From: Amycolatopsis sp. FDAARGOS 1241
Lineage (GTDB): Bacteria; Actinomycetota; Actinomycetes; Mycobacteriales; Pseudonocardiaceae
Length of the DNA: 64,000 nucleotides
Assembly: GCF_016889705.1 (NCBI RefSeq)
Contig: NZ_CP069526.1
Coordinates: 6,448,001-6,512,000 of the forward strand
Direction of reading: 5' to 3'
Shown: in pieces, positions 55,299 through 64,000 of the stretch
How positions within the stretch are numbered: the stretch's first letter is position 1
Layout of the letters: each line of letters begins with the position of its first letter
Program-made: the position numbers and the translations under genes
Notes under the pieces: model-generated
Told to the model about the DNA's origin: nothing
Databases searched by the model: none
The model's input: only the letters and a program-made list of their open reading frames with translations

Positions 55299-56564
55299 AT
55301 GGGAAGTGCACAGGCGGACGGCGTTCGGACCGGAGAGACCATCACCGAGGACGCCGGATCGCCCGTGCTGCTACGCGAGCCCGCCGAAGGCACACCCCCC
55401 GTCGTGACCGACGCGGCGGCGCTCGCCGAGGCGTGCGCACGGCTCGCCGCGGGGACCGGCGCCGTGGCCGTGGACACCGAACGGGCGTCCGGCTACCGCT
55501 ACTGGCCCAAGGCCTACCTCGTGCAGCTGCGCCGCGAAGGCTCCGGCACGGTGCTGATCGACCCGATCGCACTGGCCGACGACCTCGCCCCGCTGCGTGA
55601 GGTCCTCAACGACACCGAGTGGGTGCTCCACGCCGCGTCCCAGGACCTGCCGTGCCTGGCGGAGCTGGACCTGCACCCGAAGTCCCTCTTCGACACCGAG
55701 CTGGCCGGCCGGCTGGCGGGCTACGAGCGCGTGGCGCTGGGCACGCTCGTCGAGCTGCTGCTGGGCTACACGCTCGAAAAGGGCCACAGCGCCGCCGACT
55801 GGTCGAAGCGGCCACTGCCTGTCGACTGGCTCAACTACGCCGCGCTGGACGTCGAGCTGCTCAACGAGCTGCGCGAGAAGCTCGAGGCCGAGCTGGTGGC
55901 CCAGGGCAAGATCGAGTGGGCGCGGCAGGAGTTCGAGAACGTCCGCACCGCTCCCCCGCCCGCCCCGCGCGCCGAGCCGTGGCGCCGGACGTCGGGCGTG
56001 CACAAGATCCGCAGCCCGCGCGGCCTCGCCGCCGTGCGCGAGCTGTGGCAGGCCCGCGACGAGCTGGCGCGCAAACGCGACCGCGCGCCCAGCCGCATCC
56101 TGCCCGACAGTGCCATCATCAACGCCGTCGTCTCCGACCCGAAGACTGTCGAGGAGCTGCAGGCCCTGCCAGTGTTCAGCGGGCGCGTGCAGCGCAAGTA
56201 CACGGCCAGCTGGCTGCGCCACCTGCAGGCGGCCAAGAGGCTGCCCGCGAGCGAGCTGCCCAGCCCTACCCAGCCCTCCGACGGCCCGCCCCCGGTCAAC
56301 CGCTGGGCCGACAAGGACCCCGACGCGGCCGCCCGCCTCTCCGCGGCCCGCACGGCGCTGGCCGCCATCGCGGAAGACCGCCGGCTGCCGGTGGAGAACC
56401 TGATGCTGCCGGACCTGGTGCGCCGCACCTGCTGGCGCCCGCCGGCGGACCTGTCGGAGGACGGCGTCGCCGAGGTGCTACGCGCCGGTGGGGCACGGCC
56501 CTGGCAGGTGGAGCTGACGGCGGGGGCCTTGAGCAAGGCGCTGCACTCGACGGCCGGCGCTTGA
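55299..56564 (+). CDS. rnd: Ribonuclease D
   Basis: 421 residues. DEDDy 3'-5' exonuclease: acidic motifs are in AVAVDTERASGYRYWPKAYL, LHAASQDLPCLAELDL, FDTELAGRLAGYERVALG and YAALDVELLNELREKL, the last with the DEDDy tyrosine. HRDC domain (LWQARDELARKRDRAPSRILPDSAI) about residues 240-320, then a second helical HRDC-like region. Trims structured RNA 3' ends. Same order as Rv2681. Confidence 0.94.
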   Translation: MGSAQADGVRTGETITEDAGSPVLLREPAEGTPPVVTDAAALAEACARLAAGTGAVAVDTERASGYRYWPKAYLVQLRREGSGTVLIDPIALADDLAPLREVLNDTEWVLHAASQDLPCLAELDLHPKSLFDTELAGRLAGYERVALGTLVELLLGYTLEKGHSAADWSKRPLPVDWLNYAALDVELLNELREKLEAELVAQGKIEWARQEFENVRTAPPPAPRAEPWRRTSGVHKIRSPRGLAAVRELWQARDELARKRDRAPSRILPDSAIINAVVSDPKTVEELQALPVFSGRVQRKYTASWLRHLQAAKRLPASELPSPTQPSDGPPPVNRWADKDPDAAARLSAARTALAAIAEDRRLPVENLMLPDLVRRTCWRPPADLSEDGVAEVLRAGGARPWQVELTAGALSKALHSTAGA

Positions 56565-56611
56565 GCAAAACCGCTCGGGGTGGCGGTCCACGGACTGCCA
56601 GGCTTCCGCCC

Positions 56612-57820
56612 GTGAACATGCTTTCCTTCGGGCACCAGGGTCCGGCTTCGGCCACCCGCCGGTGCCCGCACCTGGGTGGTCCGCACTCTCTCGGCCACTG
56701 CCTGGTCTTCACCGGAGTCGCCGGAGAGTTCGACGTGCTGTGCGAGGCGTGCGCCGCTGATCCGGGCGCCGCTTCACTCGAAGCGATCTGCCCGAGGTGC
56801 GTGGCGACGACTCACCGGGTCCTCAATGTCGACCGTATCGTCGGCACGCCGTGGCCCGTCCACCGTGACGCGCCGATCGGCGGCCGGTGGCCAGGCGAGC
56901 GTGCTCGGTCGTCCCGCTCGGCGACCGCTGCCTCGCTCCCCTGCCGGACGGCTGGCTCGCCCTGACCGCCGAAGGTCTCGCGGCTATCCCGACGAAGACG
57001 GCCCCCGATCGGTCAGCGGGCCGATCCTGCTGCCCGCCGAGGGCTCGCCCGAGTCCCGGCACCACGAACCGACGCCGGCTCTGCACACGTCCACAGACGG
57101 CGAGCGGGCCGCTGTGGTCTGCGACTACGGCAGCCACGGCGTGGTCCTCGCGACCCGCACCGGCGAGGTCGTGCGGCGGCTCCACCACGAGGACTACCAC
57201 AGCGAGCTGGTGCGGTTCCCGTTCGCATTCCTACCCGGCCACTCCACTGCCGCCACGGCGTGGAACCGCCTCGACCTCTTCGCCGCGGAGACCGGCGACC
57301 GGATCCCGCTGGACGGTGAAGACCCGGACCACTTCCACGGCGGCCTCACGCCGAGCCCGTCCGGTCGCTGGCTCGTCGACGAGGGCTGGGTCTGGCACCC
57401 GGTCGGCGTCCCCAGCGTGATCGACGCGGCGGCCTGGCTCTCCGGCGACGCTCGCGCACCACGAGATCCGCAGCCGCTGGCCGACCGCGGGTTCGGGTGG
57501 ACACACCGATGGCCTGGCTGGGCGACGATCTCCTGGCCGTCCACCAGCCCGGCCCGGACCACGGCGAAACCATCGACGGGGTCGAGCTGTCCGACCCGGT
57601 CACCCGGGAGAGCCGCGGGCTCTTCGCGGGCCCGGACGGTCCGATGTGGGCGGTCGAAGACCTGCTGTACGTGACCGCCGCCGAGGGCTTCGAGGTCTGG
57701 GACCCGGCGGACGGCTCCCGGATCGCGTTCGCCCCCGGTTTCCGGCCCACTGCCGCCGACCCGCGCACCGGCCGCTTCGCCGAGCTGCGCGACGGGTCAC
57801 TGCGCGAGTGGATCCGCTGA
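56612..57820 (+). pseudogene. Zinc-ribbon and propeller-like protein, multiply frameshifted
   Basis: First part (from GTG 56612, or ATG 56618) reads MLSFGHQGPASATRRCPHLG with CPxCVATTH-like pairs (CEACAAD and ICPRCVATTH). Near 56895 the frame moves to VPLGDRCLAPLPDGWLALTAEGL, then by 57000 to GPILLPAEGSPESRHHEPTP and VCDYGSHGVVLATRTGEVV, and near 57505 to PMAWLGDDLLAVHQPGPDHG, ending AELRDGSLREWIR. The pieces form a consistent propeller-like protein across three frames. No family name is recognised. Confidence 0.65.
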
Positions 57821-57822
57821 GC

Positions 57823-58845
57823 TCAGCCCCAGCGGTCCAGGACCTCTTGCGCGGCAACCAGTTCCGGGTGCCCCGCCGGCCACGCGCCCGCGGCCAGCAC
57901 CGCCCGCGCGTGGAACGCCGCCACCTCCGGATCCGGGTGCACCTGGGCCAGCGTGCCGCGGTTGCGCAGCGTCTGGCGCCACCCGCCCCAGCCGTCGGCG
58001 ACGAGGGGACCCAGGAGGCCGGCCGCGGCGGGGTGGTCGCCGGTGAGCACGAGCGTGTCGGCGAGGCACTGGCGGTGGAAGCCGTCGCGGGGGTGGCGGT
58101 CGGCGAGGGCGCGCAGGGGCTCGAGGACGGCGGCGCCGCGTTCGGCGGTGATCGTCAGACGGGTGGCCTCTGCGCGGTCGAGGTCGGCGGACTTGCGCAG
58201 GAACGGGACGATCTTCTCGTCGATCTCGCGCAGCGCCTCGTCCTGGCGGTCCGCGTCGCAGAGCGCGACCACGTCCGCGAAGCGCACGCCGACGGTCAGC
58301 GGGTCCTCGTCGCCCAGCTCAGCAGCGCAGTAGCGGACGAGCGAGGCCGACGCGGCGACGCGCTCGTCGACCCGGTCGGCGACGCCCAGGACCTCGACCA
58401 GCGCGCGGCGGCAGCCGATCGTCTCGGCTTCGGCGCCCCAGACCTGTTCGAAGACGCCCTCCGTCTCGGCCAGCAACGGCACCGCCTCGTCGGGCCGGCC
58501 CTGCCCGGACCACGACAGCGCGAGGTACTGCCAGACCGTCAGCGTCAGCTTGCCCTGCGCCCCGAACTCGGCGGTCGCGGGCGGAACGAGCTCGCGGAAG
58601 ACCTGCTCGGCGTCGCGCCATTCGCCGCGCTCGCCGAGCGCTACGCCCACCTGGAGGAGCTCGGTGAGGTCGCGCGCGCCGGATCGGCCCCGCAGCCGCC
58701 CCGCAGCCGCGCGCAGCGCACCGACCTCGTCGACGGGCCGGGCTCCGAAGCGCCACCGGGAGGTTCTGTCCACGCTGCGAAGTATGTCAGGTGCGCGGGA
58801 GTGTGCCGTACCCCACTCGTCCGGGCCACTCCACTGGTTACTCAT
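57823..58845 (-). CDS. TPR-like repeat protein, unknown
   Basis: 340 residues from ATG 58845; GTG 58770 is an alternative. Helical repeats with GEWRDAEQVFRELVPPATAEF, LALSWSGQGRPDEAVPLLAET and ADTLVLTGDHPAAAGLLGPLV look like tetratricopeptide units, so a protein-protein interaction role is likely. No membrane or catalytic motif. Divergent from fadA, 53 bp between starts. Confidence 0.7.
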   Translation of the reverse strand: MSNQWSGPDEWGTAHSRAPDILRSVDRTSRWRFGARPVDEVGALRAAAGRLRGRSGARDLTELLQVGVALGERGEWRDAEQVFRELVPPATAEFGAQGKLTLTVWQYLALSWSGQGRPDEAVPLLAETEGVFEQVWGAEAETIGCRRALVEVLGVADRVDERVAASASLVRYCAAELGDEDPLTVGVRFADVVALCDADRQDEALREIDEKIVPFLRKSADLDRAEATRLTITAERGAAVLEPLRALADRHPRDGFHRQCLADTLVLTGDHPAAAGLLGPLVADGWGGWRQTLRNRGTLAQVHPDPEVAAFHARAVLAAGAWPAGHPELVAAQEVLDRWG

Positions 58846-58898
58846 GGGTAACAAGGGCTATCGTGCGGACAGGATTTCTGTCTACTTCAGGAGCATTC

Positions 58899-60134
58899 GT
58901 GGCCGCACCAGTTACGCCGCCGCTCGCGCCGACCGCGCGAGGGGTACGGAACGTCGTGTTCGTCGAAGGGGTACGCACCCCCTTCGGCAAGGCGGGCGAC
59001 AAGGGCATCTACGCCGGGACCCGGGCGGACGACCTCGTGGTCAACGCCATCCGCGAGCTGCTGCGGCGGCACCCCGAGCTGCCGCCCGAGCGGGTGGACG
59101 ACGTCGCCATCGCGGCGACGACGCAGATCGGCGACCAGGGCCTCACGATCGGGCGCACGGCGGCGCTGCTGGCCGGCCTGCCGAAGTCCGTGCCGGGCTT
59201 CGCGATCGACCGCATGTGCGCCGGCGCCATGACGGCCGTGACCACCGTCGCGAGCGGGATCGGCTTCGGTGCCTACGACATCGCCATCGCGGGCGGCGTC
59301 GAGCACATGGGCCGCCACCCGATGGGTGAGGGCGTGGACCCCAACCCGCGCATCATCGCCGACAAGCTCGTGGACCCGACGGCGCTCGTCATGGGCCAGA
59401 CCGCCGAGAACCTGCACGACCGGTTCCCGGAGATCACCAAAGAACGCACCGACGCCTACGCCGCGCGCAGCCAAGAGCGTTACGCCGAGGCCGTGAAGGC
59501 CGGCAAGATCGGCCCCGAGCTGGTTCCCGTCGCGATCCGGTCGAAGGAACTCGGCTGGGGACTGGCCACTGAGGACGAACCACCCCGGCCGGGCACGACC
59601 GTCGAAGGGCTGGCGAAGCTCAAGACGCCGTTCCGCCCGCACGGGCGCATCACCGCGGGCAACGCGGCCGGCCTCAACGACGGCGCGACCGCGTCGATCA
59701 TCGCCGACGAGGAGACCGCGCGCGAGCTCGGCCTGCCCGCCGCGATGCGGCTGGTCGGCTACTCCTTCGCCGGCGTCGAGCCGGAGGTCATGGGCATCGG
59801 CCCGATCCCGGCCACGGAGAAGCTGTTCAAGCGCACCGGCCTGTCGATCGACGACATCGGCCTGTTCGAGATCAACGAGGCGTTCGCCGTGCAGGTGCTG
59901 GCGTTCCTCGACCACTTCGGCATCGACCAAGACGACCCGCGCGTGAACCAGTGGGGCGGCGCGATCGCGTGCGGCCACCCGCTGGCCTCGTCGGGCGTGC
60001 GGCTGATGACGCAGCTGGCGCGCCAGTTCGCCGAGCGCCCCGACGTGCGCTACGGCATGACGACGATGTGCATCGGCATCGGCATGGGTGGCACCGTGAT
60101 CTGGGAGAACCCGGCGTACGAGGGGGCGAAGTGA
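58899..60134 (+). CDS. fadA: Acetyl-CoA acyltransferase (thiolase) of the fadAB operon
   Basis: 411 residues from GTG 58899, which has AGGAG 5 nt upstream. Thiolytic step of beta-oxidation. Acyl-enzyme cysteine in FAIDRMCAGAMTAV near residue 106, histidine in GHPLASSG near 363 and cysteine in MCIGIGMGGT near 393. EGVRTPFGKAG and NAAGLNDGATASII are also typical. Stop overlaps the fadB start (TGATG). Confidence 0.94.
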   Translation: MAAPVTPPLAPTARGVRNVVFVEGVRTPFGKAGDKGIYAGTRADDLVVNAIRELLRRHPELPPERVDDVAIAATTQIGDQGLTIGRTAALLAGLPKSVPGFAIDRMCAGAMTAVTTVASGIGFGAYDIAIAGGVEHMGRHPMGEGVDPNPRIIADKLVDPTALVMGQTAENLHDRFPEITKERTDAYAARSQERYAEAVKAGKIGPELVPVAIRSKELGWGLATEDEPPRPGTTVEGLAKLKTPFRPHGRITAGNAAGLNDGATASIIADEETARELGLPAAMRLVGYSFAGVEPEVMGIGPIPATEKLFKRTGLSIDDIGLFEINEAFAVQVLAFLDHFGIDQDDPRVNQWGGAIACGHPLASSGVRLMTQLARQFAERPDVRYGMTTMCIGIGMGGTVIWENPAYEGAK

Positions 60135-62242
60135 TGTTCACCGCTGAAGAGGCCAAGGCCGCGTTCCCGGACGAAGTCGTGACCACCGCCGTCACGCGCC
60201 TGGTGAAGGTGCCCGGGCTCGACAAGCCGGTCGCACTGATCACGCTCGACAACGGCCACGACCACACGCGCCCGAGCACGTTCGGCCCGCAGGGTCTGGT
60301 GTCGCTCAACGCGGCGCTGGACACGGCGTTCGTGGCCGAGCCCGCGGCGATCGCGGTCACCGGCAAGCCGTTCGTCTTCGCCGTCGGCGCGGACCTGTCC
60401 GGTGTGGAGGCCGTGGCGGACCCGGCGCTGGCGCGCAAGATCGCCGAGACCGGCCACGAGGTGTTCCGCCGCCTGACCGATTCCGCGATCCCGACGTTCG
60501 GCTTCGTCAACGGCGCGGCGATGGGCGGCGGGCTCGAGTTCGCCTTGTCGTGCCACTACCGCACGCTGTCGGAGAACACCGCCGCGATCGCGTTCCCGGA
60601 GGTGTTCCTCGGCCTGTTCCCGGGCTGGGGCGGCACGCAGCTGCTGCCGAACCTCATCGGCGCGGATGCCGCCGTCACGGTGATCATCGAGAACGCGCTG
60701 GCGCAGAACAAGATGCTGAACGTGAAGCAGGCGGCCGAGCTCGGCATCGTCGACGAGGTGTTCGGCTCGGCCGACTACCTCGAGCAGTCGCTGCTGTGGC
60801 TCGCCAAGGTCGTCAACGGCGAGGTCACCCCGGCGCGGCGCGAGATCGACCGCGGCGCCGGCTGGGACGCGGCGATCGCGCGGGCGAAGTCCATCGTGGA
60901 CGGTCGCACGCACGGCGCGTCGCCGGGCGCGACGAAGGCCGTCGAGCTGCTGGAGCTGGCGCGGGAGAACGATCTCGACCGCGGGTACGCCGCCGAGACC
61001 GATGGTCTGGCCGAGCTGCTGATGTCCGACGAGCTGCGCGCCGGGCTGTACTCGTTCAACCTCGTGAACAAGCGCGCCAAGCGGCCGGCCGGTGCGCCGG
61101 ACAAGTCCTTGGCGCGCAAGGTGGACAAGGTCGGCATCGTCGGTGCGGGCCTGATGGCGAGCCAGCTCGCGCTGCTGTTCGTACGACGCCTCAAGGTGCC
61201 GGTGGTGCTCACGGACGTCGACCAGGAGCGGATCGACAAGGGCGTGGGCTACGTCCACGGCGAGATCGACAAGCTGCTCGCCAAGAAGCGGGTGTCGCCG
61301 GACGGCGCGAACCGGCTCAAGGCGCTGGTCACGGGTTCGCTCGACAAGGCCGCGTTCGCCGACGCCGACTTCGTGATCGAAGCGGTGTTCGAGGAACTCG
61401 GCGTGAAGCAGCAGGTGTTCGCGGAGCTGGAGCAGCACGTTTCGCCCGAGGCGATCCTCGCGACGAACACGTCGTCGCTGTCGATCACCGCGATGGCCTC
61501 GAAGCTGCAGCACCCCGAGCGCGTGGTGGGCTTCCACTTCTTCAACCCGGTGGCCGTGCTGCCGCTGCTGGAGATCGTGCGCGGCGAGAAGACCGACGAC
61601 GCGGCCCTGGCGACGGCGTTCGCGGTCGGCAAGCAGCTGAAGAAGTCGAGCGTGCTCGTGAAGGACGCGACGGCGTTCGTCGTGAACCGGCTGCTGCTGC
61701 GCTTCCTCGGCGAGGTGCTGGTGGCGGTCGACGAGGGCACACCGTTCGACGTCGCCGACTCGGCGCTCGAGCCGCTCGGCCTGCCGATGTCGCCGCTGAA
61801 CCTGATGCAGCTCGTCGGACCGGCGATCGCGCTGCACGTGGGCGAGACGCTGCACGCGTCGTTCCCGGACCGCTTCACCGTGAGCGAGAACCTCGCGAAG
61901 TTCGTGCAGGCGGGCAAGAAGGGCGTCTGGACCTGGGACTCGTCGGGCACCGCGTCCGTCGACCCGGAGGTCGCCGAACTGTGGACACAGGGCGACGAGC
62001 CGTCCACGGCCGAGCAGGTCCGCGACCGCGCGCTGAACGCCATCGCCGAGGAAATCCGCATCATGCTCGACGAGGGTGTGGTCGCGGAAGCGCAGGACAT
62101 CGACCTCTGCCTGATTCTCGGTGCGGGCTGGCCGTTCTGGCTCGGTGGCATCACGCCGTACCTGGACCGCGCGGGCGTGTCGGAGCGCGTGAACGGCAAG
62201 CCGTTCCTGGCTCCGGGTGTCGCTTCGGTTCCGGTCGCCTGA
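60134..62242 (+). CDS. fadB: Fused enoyl-CoA hydratase / 3-hydroxyacyl-CoA dehydrogenase
   Basis: 702 residues. The N-terminal crotonase part (residues 1-300) has AVGADLSGVE, NGAAMGGGLEFALSCHYR and FPEVFLGLFPGWGGTQ with the two active-site glutamates. The C-terminal half has KVGIVGAGLMASQLALLF for NAD+, SSLSITAMASKLQHPERVVGFHFFNPV with the catalytic histidine, and the helical 3HCDH domain to the end. With FadA it forms the trifunctional beta-oxidation complex. Ends in a strong hairpin. Confidence 0.95.
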   Translation: MFTAEEAKAAFPDEVVTTAVTRLVKVPGLDKPVALITLDNGHDHTRPSTFGPQGLVSLNAALDTAFVAEPAAIAVTGKPFVFAVGADLSGVEAVADPALARKIAETGHEVFRRLTDSAIPTFGFVNGAAMGGGLEFALSCHYRTLSENTAAIAFPEVFLGLFPGWGGTQLLPNLIGADAAVTVIIENALAQNKMLNVKQAAELGIVDEVFGSADYLEQSLLWLAKVVNGEVTPARREIDRGAGWDAAIARAKSIVDGRTHGASPGATKAVELLELARENDLDRGYAAETDGLAELLMSDELRAGLYSFNLVNKRAKRPAGAPDKSLARKVDKVGIVGAGLMASQLALLFVRRLKVPVVLTDVDQERIDKGVGYVHGEIDKLLAKKRVSPDGANRLKALVTGSLDKAAFADADFVIEAVFEELGVKQQVFAELEQHVSPEAILATNTSSLSITAMASKLQHPERVVGFHFFNPVAVLPLLEIVRGEKTDDAALATAFAVGKQLKKSSVLVKDATAFVVNRLLLRFLGEVLVAVDEGTPFDVADSALEPLGLPMSPLNLMQLVGPAIALHVGETLHASFPDRFTVSENLAKFVQAGKKGVWTWDSSGTASVDPEVAELWTQGDEPSTAEQVRDRALNAIAEEIRIMLDEGVVAEAQDIDLCLILGAGWPFWLGGITPYLDRAGVSERVNGKPFLAPGVASVPVA

Positions 62243-62246
62243 TCGA

Positions 62247-62285
62247 GACCGGGGTGGCTGTCCTGTGTGGACGGCCGCCCCGGTC
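62247..62285 (+). terminator. fadB terminator
   Basis: 17-bp arms 62247-62263 and 62269-62285, two G-U-compatible mismatches, 5-nt loop, starting 5 bp after the fadB stop. Confidence 0.8.
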
Positions 62286-62329
62286 CGGCCACTCGGCGCG
62301 GCGGTTTTCGCCGGATTCCTCCTGCCCCG

Positions 62330-62851
62330 TCAGAACTCGCCCGCGCGCGGGCACGCCGCGCCCCGCTTGTCCGGCGCCACCCGATCGCGGACGGCGTTCA
62401 GATCGTAGGTTTGGGCGATCTTCGCGGCCGGGAACCGCTTGGCGAGTTCCGCCGCGTAGGCGGTGAGGTCGATGCCCGGCACGGGAACCACGGTCACCGT
62501 GGCCGGCATGTTGTTCTCCTGACTCGCCTCGGCCAGCAGGTCGCGCCGGTCCTTGACCATTTTGGAAGCGCACCCAGGCCTCCGCCTGGGTCTCGGTGCA
62601 CACGCGGCGCGCCTTGGGGTCGTCGGCGAGCACCGCGGCCGCCTTCCGCACCTCGGCGTCGACATCGCGCCTGTCGGTACCGGCGTCGAAGAACACGCGC
62701 ACGGCCGGTGCCCGGGCAGCGGCACCGGCGTGCGGTCCACCGGCAGCGGAGCCGGCCGCACGATCGCCGCGGCGACGACGGCCAGGTCGGCGCCCGCGCC
62801 GAGCGCGAGCACCAGCACCCGGGCGAGCCGGCGCCAGATGCGAATCCTCAT
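62330..62851 (-). pseudogene. Frameshifted FtsX-ectodomain-like membrane protein
   Basis: Starts MRIRIWRRLARVLVLALGAG and VDRTPVPLPGHRPC (TM anchor), shifts frame near 62700 to VRVFFDAGTDRRDVDAEVRKAAAVLADDPKARRVCTET, and shifts back near 62560 to LLAEASQENNMPATVTVVPVPGIDL and RFPAAKIAQTYDLNAV, ending CPRAGEF. The two shifts compensate in part, as with its intact neighbour at 62890 (about 170 residues). A tandem duplicate of that gene, now probably non-functional unless the shifts are sequencing errors. Confidence 0.7.
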
Positions 62852-62889
62852 GGGGCGATCATCACACACCCGGCCGGGACCAGTCCCGG

Positions 62890-63402
62890 TCAGAACTCCC
62901 CCGCACGCGGGCACGTCCGGCCGTCGCGGGGTTTGCCGAACATCTTGTTGAAGGCGTTGACGTCCATGGAGTAGACGTCCTGCGCCCGCGGGAACCGGGC
63001 CTTCAGCCGGGCGGTGTAGGCGGCGAGGTCGGTGGCCGGCAGCGGCAGCACGGTGACGACCGCCGGCGAGCTCTCCTCGCCACCCAGGCCGTTCAGCATC
63101 TCGGGGTGGTCCTTGAAGCCGTCGCGCAGTGAGAGGTACGAGTCGTGTTTGGTCTCGACGAAGACCAGGCGCGCGTCGGCGTCGTCGTGGAACGAGGCGG
63201 CGGCGCGGGTCATCTCTTCGTCGGTGTCGAAGTACACCTGGACGTCCCGGCACGGCTGGTGCGCGGCCAGCGGCACCGGCGTGCGGTCCACCGGCAGCGG
63301 GTCCGGCCGGACCACCGTGGCCACGGCGAAGGCCAGCCCCACACCCGCACCGAGCGCAACCACCAGGACCGGCGCCAGCCCGCGCCACATGCGAATCCCC
63401 AC
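62890..63402 (-). CDS. Single-span FtsX-extracellular-domain-like protein
   Basis: 170 residues from GTG 63402 (ATG 63390 also possible). One N-terminal membrane span (LVVALGAGVGLAFAVATVV) then an extracellular domain VQVYFDTDEEMTRAAASFH, LRDGFKDHPEMLNGLGGEES and VLPLPATDLAAYTARLKARFP. The layout (V.VYF...E..Y...D.F...P..L) is that of the FtsX ectodomain, without the permease helices. FtsX ectodomains activate cell-wall hydrolases, so this may bind one (inference). Neighbouring paralogue at 62330 is frameshifted. Confidence 0.65.
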   Translation of the reverse strand: MGIRMWRGLAPVLVVALGAGVGLAFAVATVVRPDPLPVDRTPVPLAAHQPCRDVQVYFDTDEEMTRAAASFHDDADARLVFVETKHDSYLSLRDGFKDHPEMLNGLGGEESSPAVVTVLPLPATDLAAYTARLKARFPRAQDVYSMDVNAFNKMFGKPRDGRTCPRAGEF

Positions 63403-63432
63403 GCACGATCATCACCGAACAGCGCGGGAACG

Positions 63433-64000
63433 TTACCGGGCCGGGCCCACCGGCAGGTGCACTGTGACCGTCAACCCCCCGCCCACCACCGGTTCCGCGG
63501 AGATCGCGCCCCCGTGGGCCTGCACGGCGGCGCGGACGATGGACAGGCCCAGGCCGGCACCCGAGCGGGCCGTGCGGGCAACCCCGGCGCGGCGGAACGG
63601 TTCGAACAGCACCGGCACGGCCGCCGGGTCCAGCAGCCCGCCCGAGGAGCGCACGCGCAGCGTCGCCCACTGCGGGCCGGGCCGCGTGCTCACTTCGAGC
63701 CAGCCGCCGTCGACGTTGTGGCGGACGGCGTTCTCGACGAGGTTGCCCGCGATCCGTTCCAGCAGGGCGGGGTCGCCGAAAGCGGGTGCGCCGGTCAACG
63801 AGAACTCGGCGCGCAGGCCTCGCGAAGACGCCTCCGCCCGCACCGCCGCCCACGCGCGGTCGACGAGCACGGCCAGGTCCACGGGTTCCCGGACGACGAG
63901 CCCCGCACCGTCCGTGCGAGCCAGCAGCAGCAGTGAATTCACGAGCTGGCCCGCGCGTTCCGTGGCGTCGCGCACCACGCCGCCCATGCGGCGCAGCTCG
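63433..64000 (-). CDS. Sensor histidine kinase, partial (N-terminus off the right edge)
   Basis: The C-terminal 189 residues are visible. The end of the DHp helix is ERAGQLVNSLLLLARTDGAG; the ATPase N-box is ERIAGNLVENAVRHNVDGG and the G-box is SGAGLGLSIVRAAVQAHGG. Autophosphorylates a histidine upstream of the window edge. Its response regulator is not in the window; the LuxR-type regulator at 54511 is an orphan, not adjacent. Confidence 0.9.
   Translation of the reverse strand, partial: ELRRMGGVVRDATERAGQLVNSLLLLARTDGAGLVVREPVDLAVLVDRAWAAVRAEASSRGLRAEFSLTGAPAFGDPALLERIAGNLVENAVRHNVDGGWLEVSTRPGPQWATLRVRSSGGLLDPAAVPVLFEPFRRAGVARTARSGAGLGLSIVRAAVQAHGGAISAEPVVGGGLTVTVHLPVGPAR

Noticed and set aside
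57823..58854. TTG 58854 as start of the TPR-like gene
   Set aside because: ATG 58845 is a better start codon three codons later and the upstream extension has no ribosome binding site.

Overview
The window is chromosomal DNA from a very GC-rich actinobacterium, most likely a member of the Pseudonocardiaceae (Amycolatopsis-like). The evidence is strong G/C bias at third codon positions, frequent GTG starts, GTGA/ATGA stop-start overlaps, an Rv2578c-type radical SAM protein carrying an intein, HemQ-type coproporphyrin-dependent haem synthesis, a mycothiol-type MDMPI-fold protein, and F420-type luciferase-like oxidoreductases. Several core genes keep the order of the Mycobacterium tuberculosis Rv2670c-Rv2681 block: zapE, ribD-like reductase, Rv2672-like alpha/beta hydrolase, msrB, hemQ, hemY, hemE, DUF3000 and ribonuclease D. 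Accessory genes, pseudogenes and one insertion sequence are interleaved with that block. No rRNA, tRNA or CRISPR array was recognised.

Layout. 0-6.7 kb: a partial phosphotransferase, aspS, a small unknown gene, the intein-containing radical SAM gene behind two LexA-type boxes, and a decayed sthA. 6.8-11.3 kb: a large SARP/AAA/TPR regulator and a flavin-linked BBE-type oxidase. 11.4-17.25 kb: a four-gene, fully stop-start-coupled operon for an NRPS-independent hydroxamate siderophore (PLP decarboxylase, N-hydroxylase, IucA/IucC synthetase, glutamine-synthetase-fold ligase) behind an iron-box-like palindrome. 17.6-31 kb: LLM oxidoreductase with S9 peptidase, PPK2, an ArsR-SRPBCC pair, rocD, a decayed DUF2252 gene, a D-amino-acid-oxidase-like enzyme, PAP2, zapE, a RibD-type reductase, an ECF sigma factor with a partly decayed Asp23/alkaline-shock locus, and a LigC-type DNA ligase. 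31-34 kb: an alpha/beta-hydrolase lipoprotein lacking the usual nucleophile, then a 700-bp repeat-rich intergenic region. 33.4-43.7 kb: DUF2630, thioredoxin, the proline catabolism genes with a divergent PucR regulator, small enzymes, a LigD-type polymerase and a VTT membrane protein. 43.7-48.3 kb: a transmembrane Ser/Thr kinase, a secreted protein, msrB and an intact IS5-family element. 48.4-56.6 kb: a type III CoA-transferase, hemQ, hemY and hemE in one operon, then DUF3000, a LuxR-type response regulator and ribonuclease D. 56.6-64 kb: a frameshifted propeller gene, a TPR protein, the fadA-fadB beta-oxidation pair, two FtsX-ectodomain-like paralogues (one frameshifted) and a partial histidine kinase.

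The two most unusual items are these. First, the siderophore operon has a glutamine-synthetase-like ligase where desferrioxamine-type operons carry an acyl-CoA acyltransferase. Second, a 60-bp near-perfect palindrome sits inside one copy of an intergenic repeat whose other copy in this window is uninterrupted, which gives a natural filled/empty site pair. All functional statements come from reading the sequence; no database search was run.
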